Of a DNA stretch of 35,620 nt, positions 24,227-34,000 are shown one piece after another. Where the stretch lies: positions 1 through 35,620 of the IMG/VR virus record IMGVR_UViG_3300008459_000164; one strand, given 5' to 3'. Both the position numbers and the translations under genes were made by a program. Each line of letters opens with the position of its first letter. The first letter of the stretch is position 1. The DNA is from a virus. Below the pieces are notes generated by a model. It did no database searches. It was not told the DNA's origin and was given only the letters and a program-made list of their open reading frames with translations.

Positions 24227-27200
24227 CTAAATTTGTTTAACAATATTAAATGCTTCTTTGAATTTGTTTTCAATTGTTTTTTTATCTTGTTCTGTCATTT
24301 TTTCATATACATTATCAGGCATATTGACAGGCCATCTCAAAATAAAAGTTTTACTCAATGCTTTAATTTGTTCTTGTTCAGTTGTTAGTGGTTGACTTTT
24401 AATAAATGGTATTTTTTCTTTAAATTTGGTAATTGCAAATCTAACAAACGCTCTATCATTATCAAAAATTGCCAAAGGTATATTTTGAGTTGTTCCTTGA
24501 TTTACACAATAATATTTATTTTCCATTAGAGCGGAAGCTCCTCCATAAGCAACATCTAAACGTATTGACCCATAATTATGACCGTATGTCTCAAGTTTTC
24601 CTGATTTGAATGAGTCAATATACATTATTGAAAATAAAAATGCTAACATCAATGTTTGATCTTCCGTAGCAAGATTAGCTGTACTCATTTCAGTTTTAAT
24701 TAAATCGATCGCATTTTTCAAAGTCAAAGTTGTTTTTGTCGGTGTTTCATTTGTATAATTCACATATGAACTATTCAACTTATCTGAACAATTTTGATTA
24801 CTTGTTAATGTTCCATTACCATTTGTTGCATTATTTACAATATCACTTTGTTCTTGAAGAATGTTTTCCTCAGATACCAAAAGTGCCGCCTCTTCTTTTT
24901 CAATTTGTTCTCTTATCGTTTCCAAAATTTTGGTGTTTAATGATTGTAAAAACTTATCAATGGCCGGAATACTATAAAAAGGTTGTCGCTGACCCTCAAA
25001 CTCGGTATCAAACCCATTTTCACTAATTCTATGTGAAACTTTAAGTATCATGTACGGACCACTAAACATAGGAACATTTCTCAAATTGAAATACATCATA
25101 GGTTGTATCATGGCGTTACCTAACATATCAATATTACATTTATAACTTCTGTTTCTGTATAAATTATATAATGATACACTTTGTGTTGATTCACTTCTGT
25201 TCCTATTTAAGTTAGCCATTTGATTCAAAACTTCTAATGACTCCGTGGTTGGAACGCCAGGATCTTGAGATATATCAAATTGTTTGAATATTTGTTGATT
25301 TTGTGGGCCTATGTCCACGTTGAACCCAACAATTTTGTTTGATTTATCCCAATCTGTTTTACCATTGAGATTATCAAGTAGTGGGTTGTCGCTAGCCCTT
25401 CTTAAATCGAAAGCATCGTCCCTAAATCTATAATCAACATTATCATTCAAAGCCAAGTGTTCACTTGGTTTGTTGGCATAAAGACACAAGAACTTCGAAG
25501 TCGTATCTCTATAATCCAAAGTTAAGAAAGTACCGAACAAAGAGTTAGCAAACTCCAAAGTCCCCTCGGGGTTTGGTGTTGGGTTTTTACTTGCGTCTTG
25601 GACATTGTAAAAATTAGCGTAAGCCGGTAAAGTGAAGTAGGTGAAGTTATTTTCTGTCAAAATAGTTGTAACCATATCCAACATTGTATTACTATACTTT
25701 GCATATTCAATTAAATCTTTAACTTTAAAAATGTCAGCATAAATCCTTTGACCAACGTCTCTACTCGCTCGGTCAAAAAGCAAAATATCTTCAAACAAAG
25801 TTTTTGTTTTATAATCATTACCAGCAATAAATTTATCATTAATTGATTTGAATGTATCCCAAAGTTCGTATCTACTTTGTTCTCCTTGTAAATCAGATTT
25901 GACACCCACCCTGTCAGGTGTAACTATAACATTAGGTAATTTATTTCTCAATCTTGTCAACTCCAAATCGAGTACGGTATCAATGTAATCTTCATTTTTG
26001 TTCAAATAATCATTCATTAAAGAATAAAACTGACTTCTCGTAATATTACTTTTTTTAAGTTTTTGAGTTGCATAAATTTTTATTATTGGGGCAAATTGTA
26101 TGACATTTTTCTCGTTAAATGCAACATCTAAGTCAATAAAAAAATCTGTGATGTATGAACCTGTATTCTTATATTTTAATTGAGGTATTTCGGAAAATCC
26201 CACATAAGTTTCCAAAGCCTTCCAAGTGTCAGGATTTGTTGCTTTTGATTGAGCTAAAGTTACAGGACTTACAAGACCACTTGGTAGTGTGTTTGGAGAG
26301 GATTGTTTATAACCCTGATAAGAATATGGGTCTTCGATGTATTTGTTTGAAAAAGTGTAGAACAATTTTTTGTTAAAATTAGAAGGGTTTCCATATTTCA
26401 TTACAACATCAAAATTCATGAAACCACTCAAGTAAGTTTTAAATGATTCAATCTGACTATTTTGTATTTCTTGTATTATAGAATTACTTACGGTTTGAGT
26501 TGGAGCAGGAACTTTCATCATCATTCTCATTAACATTTGGAAATTTTTGTATGATTTTTCAGATTCTGTTTCTTCACCCGTAATCGATATTATAGACGTA
26601 TCATAATCATATACCGACCTACTGAAATTCAAAAATTCAACTTCTAACGTATCAAGAGCATCTTTATCAAAAGTTGTAAACATCTCATCTAATTTAGAAT
26701 AGTCGTCTACATCAGAATTGATGGAAAAATTTTGTTGTGTTGTTCCACTATTCAAAATTTCTTTCAGATAACTATCAGGACTTGGAGGTACAACTTTGGA
26801 ATTATTAAAATACCCGTAATTCGGGGCTTTCCAAAATACTCTTACCGATCCATTATACATTGCGTCATTACTAAGAACTTCAGTTTTTATAGATCCATTG
26901 GTATTGAAACACTCGTCTTTAGTTTGATTTACTAAACCACCAAAAGATGGTAATGGATATATAAATGTCTCATCACTATTCACTTTAGTATAACAAGACC
27001 AAGGAGTAAGATTTAGAGAGCGATTAGCAACTATTGGGTCAAATCCATCCGGCCTATTAATCATTGATTCTGTTGTTTTGAACATTTTCAATTTATTCGT
27101 ATCTAAAGCCAATTGGATTTCCGCACTAGTATATCCAACTGAATTTGGATTTGTGACAACAAAGTTGATTACGGGACCTAAAACATTTGCCGTAATTGTT

Positions 27201-30200
27201 GCCCCATTTGGAGTTTGGTTTGGGGTGATTGTATATCTTCCTATGCCACCTGTCACACCACTTAATTGATTAACAATTGTGGTATTGTATTGTAATCCAG
27301 TTCCAGAGATAATTGTACCATCAATAATCTCGTTTGAGTTTATTGTAAGAATTTCAAGTTGGTTTCCGTTTACTACGGCACAAGTCCCCCCAACCGATGG
27401 TGTTACATCAAACAATCTTCTTCCTTGATAAAATACATTGAAATCATCTAAGGTTCTTGGGTAGAACCCGTCATTGATAACGGTTTTGATATAGTTATTA
27501 GCACCTACTGTTGTGGTTAAATTTGTTTGTAAAATGATCTCTTGTGGTACACTATTGATTGTAACATTGTAAACTTTTGTTGTGGCACTATTTACAGGAT
27601 CATAATTGTATGAATAATTAAAATTCTGCCAAACGTCTGATAAAATATCCTTACCCGTATCAACCCAAACTTTATATCTATGCCAAAGGGAACCATATTT
27701 AAGAACCCAAGCGTAGGGTAACTTATGAACTCCACCAAATTTTTTTATTGTTGACATAATATAATTTAACTCATTAGTGGTATCATTAGTATCATTGACT
27801 AATTTATACTTTTCTTTCAGGGTGGCCAAAGGTAAACTATTCAAGAACAAATATGCCGCCAATTTATACGGATATAAATCGTTTGTATTATATCTAAAAT
27901 TATAAACTCCCTTTTGAATTGCATTAACAAAATATGGTGTGTTTAAAATTGATGTTGTTTGTTCCGCAACAAGGTTACCATTGTATCCTTTATAAAATAC
28001 ATTTCCCTCAGTTATAAATTGGTTTTTAATTTGTCTATTTTGATAAAAAAGTTTCAAATCAGTAAGTACAACGTTCTGATCGAAAACACTATCATCATAA
28101 TTATAATTCGTTATTGGTTTAATAATTTGTGTGTCATTAAAGTTTACAATTGATTTGTTATTCAAATTATATTTGAGTACTTCATTAGTTTTGTAAACGG
28201 ATTCAGCATTTTGTAATTGTGCACCATTTGCCAAATAATCTTTATCCCATTTCAAATTTGTTAAAGGATATAAATCACAGATGTCAAATTTTTCCAATAC
28301 GTTATCAACACCAATATATTTTTCAACAAGTTCACTATTTTCTAAACCTACGTTGGGTTGAGATAATGAATTAGTCAAGATTTTACCATCCAAAAGTTCA
28401 AATGGATTTGTTGATTCGTTTTTAATATATGTGGTCGTAAATTCTCCTCTGATAAAATTTTGCCAAGATTGACCTTCACCTTGATTTGAAATGTGTCTTA
28501 GAAATCCTAAATATACTTGGGAATTTATGTTGTATTCTTTCAATTTCTTCGTTAGAAAAGGATTATCATCCCCCAACGCTTTTATGATATCTGTAACCTC
28601 AGCTTCAGCAGAGTAAAACCCCATGTTATAAATTTTTGCAGAATCTCTACTCATTAAACTATAAAATGAATTTAACATCAATCTTTCGTATATCTCATAG
28701 AAGAACTTCACTTCTTCTGTATTTTGGAACACTTGATTACTTATTGGAAATTCAATTGCATTGAAACTGAATCGATCAGGTCTTGTTAATCCATTATTCG
28801 TATATTCTGGATCAGGTATAGGTAACTCTCTTTCCGTATAACCCTTTATGAACTCCTCAACGAATTCAACCTCAGGCCATATTTCGGGAACAAACGCTCT
28901 CAATTTACTAGCCAATACAGGATCACCGGGATATTTTAATTCATATTTTTCACCACCATCATTCTTTGTATTTTCTACAATTAATTGAGGCCAAGGGTAT
29001 ATTGGTGTGTTTTCAATACCATCATTTTTTATATCAACACTTGGTACGGTAGAGTTACTTCCAAAAACCGCATCCTTTCTATATGGATCTTCCCGTAGAT
29101 TCCAAGCCTTAGTGTGGACATCATCCATTAATCTCAAAAACGCCTCACCCTGTGCAAAAAATACCGCCAATATATTTCTCATCGTTGGAGCAAATCCAAT
29201 TCCTGTTGACGTGTCACTCATTTTATCCGCCAACTGAGCGGTCAAACTCTCCTCTATTGATTGTCTTGCCGTTTCATACTTTTGTTGCATTGTTTTGGTC
29301 AAATCCAAAAAGTAATTTTTTCCATCAAATTGGAAGTTTTTGTTTTTTTGGAATTCTACTTTCAAGGTTTTTGTAAATGCAGAAACTTCTGAAGGGTTTC
29401 CCGGTAATTCTTTATTTGTTCTTAAAAAATAGGTTTTATTTATATTAATATCATCAAACTTGTTTTTGGTAAAACAACTATCTAAATTAATTTTATTGGG
29501 AATATAATTGGGTTGATTGAGACCTAAAGTTTTGTTTTTTTCTAAAGCGGTATTGAACTTCTTAATTATTCCATTGAGTTCGTTTAATGGTGCGGTTTGT
29601 TTTGCGGGATCATCACGGAATTCTTTTTTCCATTGGTAAACAATATTTCCACTATCTTTCATCACATAAACATTAGTTTGATCCAAATATGTTTTTGCCC
29701 ATGAGTCGGGAGTGTAGAAGAAAACATAACCCTCATATTCAGTTAACTGATTTGTGTAATCATTCAAATCATTTAACACATTCAAATTTGTTTTTTTGAA
29801 ACTATCAATAATATTTTTTATAAATCTGTCTAATCTATATTTGAGTTGTTGGATTGTAATTTCAGGAAAATTATCCGCAATTAATCCTTTAGATTTATAT
29901 TCAGAATATAATTCTTTCATTTTTTGATATCCCTCACTCGCAAAAGTTTTTACAACCGCCGTTGAATTGTTGGGATTATTATTTGGTTGTGTTTGTTTTG
30001 TCGAAATAATTGACTTATACATGAGTGGGGTTCCCATCATTGCACCAAAACTAACATGAGACATAATTGTGTATTTATATGTCTTCATTTCTAACCTTAC
30101 TCTGAAATTTCCTGTACTTGGGTCAAACGATGAACCAAACTTTTCCAACATAAGAGGTAATCTAACCGCTTTACCTAAATAACCTTTTATTGTTAGATAA

Positions 30201-30775
30201 AATAAAGGATATGGAAATTGGAAAAATGCCGCATAAGGTGAATTATTTCCACCTTCAAATAATGATCTCCCTTTTACATCTTCAAGTGTTATATCAATTG
30301 TTGGAACAAAATCCAAACCACAGGTATAATTTATTTGTGTTATACCTAATAAACCATTATCAACCGCACCAGGAACTCCGTTGGAAACTAAACTTTGACT
30401 GAAATAGAAATCATCAGGTTTATCGGGATTGACACTTACGGATTGTTTTGGTTGATTTACACCTTGACCTGTTAAAGTATTTTTACCCGTTAATTCATCT
30501 GTCCACCCATTATCCAAAAACTTTTTGAATCCGGGATTAAGGAAATTTATTTTTCCAACAGATATTGTTTTTACGGATTCGTTCAAAGAAACCCCCAAAG
30601 CAAGCTTGGTTCTCGGTAAAACAGAGCATTCTAAATTAGCATAAAAAACAAGATTTTCATGATCAATCAGTCGTTCTTTAGGTCTACCTTCCTCATCAAT
30701 AACTTTGTTTGGATCTATAACTGATATGTTTTGGTAGTCAAATTCAACTAATATATTTTCCCCGTTATTTACCAT
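24227..30775 (-). CDS. Giant baseplate hub-like protein (2182 aa)
   Basis: A 2182-residue protein with features of a baseplate hub. Residues about 150-245 hold a tail-type beta-domain (DFVPTIDITLEDVKGRSLF, then FPYPLFYLTIKGYLGKAV). Residues about 1875-1935 read NAMIQPMMYFNLRNVPMFSG then YMILKVSHRI, the hub pattern in which a beta-barrel strand with '...fsG.Y.i..v.H.i' ends the gp27/VgrG-type core. Between them, near 1132-1190, is a glycine-rich beta insert (GTIISGTG then GGIGRYTI). A helical linker follows at about 1945-1985. The last 180 residues resemble a glucosaminidase-type fold with HNYGSI. Its start overlaps the 107-aa gene by 11 nt. It is far longer than T4 gp27 (391), so several functions may be fused here. 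Confidence 0.75.
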   Translation of the reverse strand: MVNNGENILVEFDYQNISVIDPNKVIDEEGRPKERLIDHENLVFYANLECSVLPRTKLALGVSLNESVKTISVGKINFLNPGFKKFLDNGWTDELTGKNTLTGQGVNQPKQSVSVNPDKPDDFYFSQSLVSNGVPGAVDNGLLGITQINYTCGLDFVPTIDITLEDVKGRSLFEGGNNSPYAAFFQFPYPLFYLTIKGYLGKAVRLPLMLEKFGSSFDPSTGNFRVRLEMKTYKYTIMSHVSFGAMMGTPLMYKSIISTKQTQPNNNPNNSTAVVKTFASEGYQKMKELYSEYKSKGLIADNFPEITIQQLKYRLDRFIKNIIDSFKKTNLNVLNDLNDYTNQLTEYEGYVFFYTPDSWAKTYLDQTNVYVMKDSGNIVYQWKKEFRDDPAKQTAPLNELNGIIKKFNTALEKNKTLGLNQPNYIPNKINLDSCFTKNKFDDININKTYFLRTNKELPGNPSEVSAFTKTLKVEFQKNKNFQFDGKNYFLDLTKTMQQKYETARQSIEESLTAQLADKMSDTSTGIGFAPTMRNILAVFFAQGEAFLRLMDDVHTKAWNLREDPYRKDAVFGSNSTVPSVDIKNDGIENTPIYPWPQLIVENTKNDGGEKYELKYPGDPVLASKLRAFVPEIWPEVEFVEEFIKGYTERELPIPDPEYTNNGLTRPDRFSFNAIEFPISNQVFQNTEEVKFFYEIYERLMLNSFYSLMSRDSAKIYNMGFYSAEAEVTDIIKALGDDNPFLTKKLKEYNINSQVYLGFLRHISNQGEGQSWQNFIRGEFTTTYIKNESTNPFELLDGKILTNSLSQPNVGLENSELVEKYIGVDNVLEKFDICDLYPLTNLKWDKDYLANGAQLQNAESVYKTNEVLKYNLNNKSIVNFNDTQIIKPITNYNYDDSVFDQNVVLTDLKLFYQNRQIKNQFITEGNVFYKGYNGNLVAEQTTSILNTPYFVNAIQKGVYNFRYNTNDLYPYKLAAYLFLNSLPLATLKEKYKLVNDTNDTTNELNYIMSTIKKFGGVHKLPYAWVLKYGSLWHRYKVWVDTGKDILSDVWQNFNYSYNYDPVNSATTKVYNVTINSVPQEIILQTNLTTTVGANNYIKTVINDGFYPRTLDDFNVFYQGRRLFDVTPSVGGTCAVVNGNQLEILTINSNEIIDGTIISGTGLQYNTTIVNQLSGVTGGIGRYTITPNQTPNGATITANVLGPVINFVVTNPNSVGYTSAEIQLALDTNKLKMFKTTESMINRPDGFDPIVANRSLNLTPWSCYTKVNSDETFIYPLPSFGGLVNQTKDECFNTNGSIKTEVLSNDAMYNGSVRVFWKAPNYGYFNNSKVVPPSPDSYLKEILNSGTTQQNFSINSDVDDYSKLDEMFTTFDKDALDTLEVEFLNFSRSVYDYDTSIISITGEETESEKSYKNFQMLMRMMMKVPAPTQTVSNSIIQEIQNSQIESFKTYLSGFMNFDVVMKYGNPSNFNKKLFYTFSNKYIEDPYSYQGYKQSSPNTLPSGLVSPVTLAQSKATNPDTWKALETYVGFSEIPQLKYKNTGSYITDFFIDLDVAFNEKNVIQFAPIIKIYATQKLKKSNITRSQFYSLMNDYLNKNEDYIDTVLDLELTRLRNKLPNVIVTPDRVGVKSDLQGEQSRYELWDTFKSINDKFIAGNDYKTKTLFEDILLFDRASRDVGQRIYADIFKVKDLIEYAKYSNTMLDMVTTILTENNFTYFTLPAYANFYNVQDASKNPTPNPEGTLEFANSLFGTFLTLDYRDTTSKFLCLYANKPSEHLALNDNVDYRFRDDAFDLRRASDNPLLDNLNGKTDWDKSNKIVGFNVDIGPQNQQIFKQFDISQDPGVPTTESLEVLNQMANLNRNRSESTQSVSLYNLYRNRSYKCNIDMLGNAMIQPMMYFNLRNVPMFSGPYMILKVSHRISENGFDTEFEGQRQPFYSIPAIDKFLQSLNTKILETIREQIEKEEAALLVSEENILQEQSDIVNNATNGNGTLTSNQNCSDKLNSSYVNYTNETPTKTTLTLKNAIDLIKTEMSTANLATEDQTLMLAFLFSIMYIDSFKSGKLETYGHNYGSIRLDVAYGGASALMENKYYCVNQGTTQNIPLAIFDNDRAFVRFAITKFKEKIPFIKSQPLTTEQEQIKALSKTFILRWPVNMPDNVYEKMTEQDKKTIENKFKEAFNIVKQI

Positions 30776-31088
30776 AATAGAATGTATAATTTTCTAGTTC
30801 ATTTTTATAATCTTGTAATGAAGCTAATAAAGGATACGGAATTGTCAATACAGCACCATCAGGTATATTAAATTCAAAACCGGTAAATTGTGGATTTGCT
30901 TGTAATATTAACCAACCAAAAAAAGGCGTATTATAATATTGTTGTGATACTTTATCTAATCTTGAAATACCAACCTTATAAATATACCTTTTATCGGACG
31001 TTTTTGAAGGTAAATTAATATATGGGACAACAGTTTGTTCCCCATTTACCAAAAATGATGAATATCTATTATAATATTGTAACTGCAT
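30765..31088 (-). CDS. LysM-like baseplate protein, gp53-like (107 aa)
   Basis: A 107-residue protein starting MQLQYYNRYSSFLVNGEQTV. The core reads DKVSQQYYNTPFFGWLILQA, then an Asn-Pro and IPDGAVLTIPYP near residues 75-87. That order (a helix with tyrosines, 'W.il.aN', then a 'G..l.IP' strand) is the LysM-type pattern seen in T4 gp53 and in small tail proteins of the gpX type, which bridge hub and wedge at the top of the baseplate. It is smaller than T4 gp53 (196). It starts two bases after the stop of the giant OmpA-domain gene and overlaps the hub gene by 11 nt, which fits a hub-wedge junction role. The fold family is likely, the precise T4 counterpart less so. Confidence 0.7.
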   Translation of the reverse strand: MQLQYYNRYSSFLVNGEQTVVPYINLPSKTSDKRYIYKVGISRLDKVSQQYYNTPFFGWLILQANPQFTGFEFNIPDGAVLTIPYPLLASLQDYKNELENYTFYYGK

Positions 31089-31090
31089 TT

Positions 31091-34000
31091 TTAATTAAAT
31101 TTTACTTTACCATTGTAATTATCATCATTATTTAGATTCTGTTTAGAATAAAGATTTTTTATTCTCTCTTTGCCCGTATCATAGTTGGGAGCATCTTTAC
31201 TTGTAGTATAACCAACTTTTGCTTCAAAAGGAAGTATTTCGAAATTTTGGAACTTTTGATACTCAGGACTTGCCTCATACTGAGTAAATGGTTCTGTTTC
31301 CGTTTCTCTTTGTAGTTTACAAGGTATTTTAAAGTTTGTAAATCTTAATTTCAAATCTTCAACAAGTTTGGGATCTGATTTTATTTTATCTAATGAGGTC
31401 AAACTTTCAATGAATGTGTTGAATTTAGCATCATCTAGCATAATATCAGACATAACAATATAAAATCTTTGATCAGCCGGTGTCGTAAAAGATTTGAACC
31501 ACTTATCGGGTAGTGTCCATAGATTTGTTCCTTCATTGTACTTAATTGATCCATTGTTAGTAATATAATATGACGATAAAACTTTAAAAAATTCTGTTAT
31601 TGATTTACCAACTTGTTGAGTGTATACATTAATTATTTGGTTTGTGACGGTGGTTGCACTATCTCCTGTTAATGTGTATACTTTAGGTTCTCCAGTATCC
31701 AAAAGAATCCCGTCATACTTTGAAACAACCACATCAGTTTTTCTAAATGTATAATTATAATTTTCTTGGTAACTTGTTAGTTCATTGATAGGTCCAATAA
31801 TTGCATTATTTATTTCGGTCTCTCTAGTTTTTAATATTTCTTCTAATTTATTTCTGACTTGTCTTTGAGCAGCATTTGAGTATATCGATTGTGGTTCAAC
31901 AATGTTTCTAAGTACTGGTGATAAATCATCTTTACAATCTTTTACCGCTTGATCAACAAGATTTTTTACTAACTTTTCAACACCATCAGGTTTACCATAT
32001 ATATCAAGTGGGGTAGGTTGAGTACCAGGAAATTCACATATATTACCTTTCGAATATTTTGTTTTGAAATTAACTAATTGTAATATACCATAATTTCCTA
32101 TTTCTTTGATACTTTTTAATTGACTATATATAGTTGAGAAGAAATCTTTGGTCCCGTTGGAAAGTTCTGTAATGAGATTGTTATAATCAATTTCACCCGT
32201 TTCAACCGTACCTTCGGTATTTGCATTTGCACTTATAACCGTCCCAACGGTTTGACCACCTCTATTAGTAACTTCATTTGGCACATTAGCAACCGTTAGT
32301 GGTGCGGAACCAGTACCAATCAGTTTTCCTACAACTTTTTGGTCTCTTTCTGATGTATCTTCCGTTGCTATAGATCTTTCATCATAAATTTCAGTATTTG
32401 CATAATAATTAAAAGATAAAGCGTTTTGTAATTGTTCTATCGGTCCAGCCAAACCGCTTCCACCAATAAAATCAAAGCCCAAACTTACTTTAGCAATCAT
32501 TGGTTGTACACCAATACCTTCGGGATTTATGTCAAACACTAAAGGATCATAAGTAATACTCAAACTATTAGGTATAATTTTTGTGTGATAAAAATCTCCA
32601 ATTCTTAAAACCAAAACAGGTGGTGCTCCAAAAGATGTATTCAATGCATCATTATGTTTTGGTCTTCCGTCAGGTCCGATAACAGGTATAGTTTGACCTG
32701 GCCTCATACATTGGTTCAAGAATGTTAATCTTGCATTCAACCCTTCAGGTGTTGTAGAATGGAACGCAGGACTAAAATATTTTATTTTCTCCTTGATACT
32801 ATCGTAGACCATAGGATTATTTTCTTTGATAACCTCAAAATAATCACACTCACTAAATAAGTACCTTAATATTTTTTTTGATATCCCATCTTTTACTTTT
32901 TGTATCGGATCCGGTTTAGGTTGAGGTTTTGGACTTGGTGGTATGTTGATGGTGTTGGCGGTTGTACTTCCTGTTGGGTCAGGGACTATAATAACAGGAA
33001 CTATTGGATCAATAGGATCAATTGGGTCTGTTTTTGGTGGGGGTGGGATAGTTGCTTCTATTCTCGCAATTCTCACTCTCCTACAAGCCATTGCAGGTAT
33101 TGAATACCATTGTGCGGTTCCGTTGGCACTTCCATTTGCAGTTAAGCTTATATCCTCACTACAAGTTACCGACTCATACAAACCATCCTTAGTTTTTGGT
33201 ATTGTTATTTCTTCCCCATTTGGATTTTCAATAAATGTAATTTTTCCTTCACTTATCAATGAATCTATTGTTTTGTCACCTAAAGTTTTTGCTTTGAACC
33301 ATTTTATTACAGAATCTATTCTTCTCTTTGATAAACTTCTGTTATAATCTATTTGTGCCGGAGCCGAAGCGGAACCCTGTAATTCAATTTTGACAGTTCC
33401 TTTTTGTTCTATAACTATTTCCTTTAACTTAGTTAAGAAATCTGTCTGAATAGTTTGGTAATTTCCTATTATAATATCATCAAAGAATTTTTGAATAACA
33501 CTCTTGTTTTCATACTTTTTACTTCCTGTATATACAACGACTGGTGGTTGGGTAACATACTTAGTTGATTTTACAGACAAGTATTGATTATACCAATAAT
33601 CATATGGTTGGCTTGCGGTAACTGCTGTTGTGTAACTTCCTTCAGGATAATCATTATCAAAATAAAATGAATAGTCCAAAAATTCTTGAATGTTTGTTGT
33701 ACTAAGATTCTGATTAACGTCACTATTTATGGTTGTTGTGTTTTGATTTTGTACCCCCGCATCAATTGTTTCACCACCATCGGTAGTACCTTGAGCATTA
33801 GTACCTATATTAGTAGAAATATCTTTACCTATATTAGAATAGATATTACCCAACTCTTCTTCAGTTAACCTTGGCTCATTTAAAAGTTGTTGATATGTAT
33901 ATAATTCATTTGTTGGTATTGTATTGAACTTAGCCGCAAGGTCATAGATATCATATTTTACACAACCCGCAAAGAATGAACTTATAATTGAATCTATTTC

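Noticed and set aside
25711-25905. 64-codon minus-strand open frame inside the hub gene
   Set aside because: It is an alternative frame of the 2182-aa gene with no independent support.
32943-33347. 134-codon plus-strand open frame
   Set aside because: It lies entirely antisense to the OmpA-domain gene across its Pro-rich linker and has no leader or recognisable domain.
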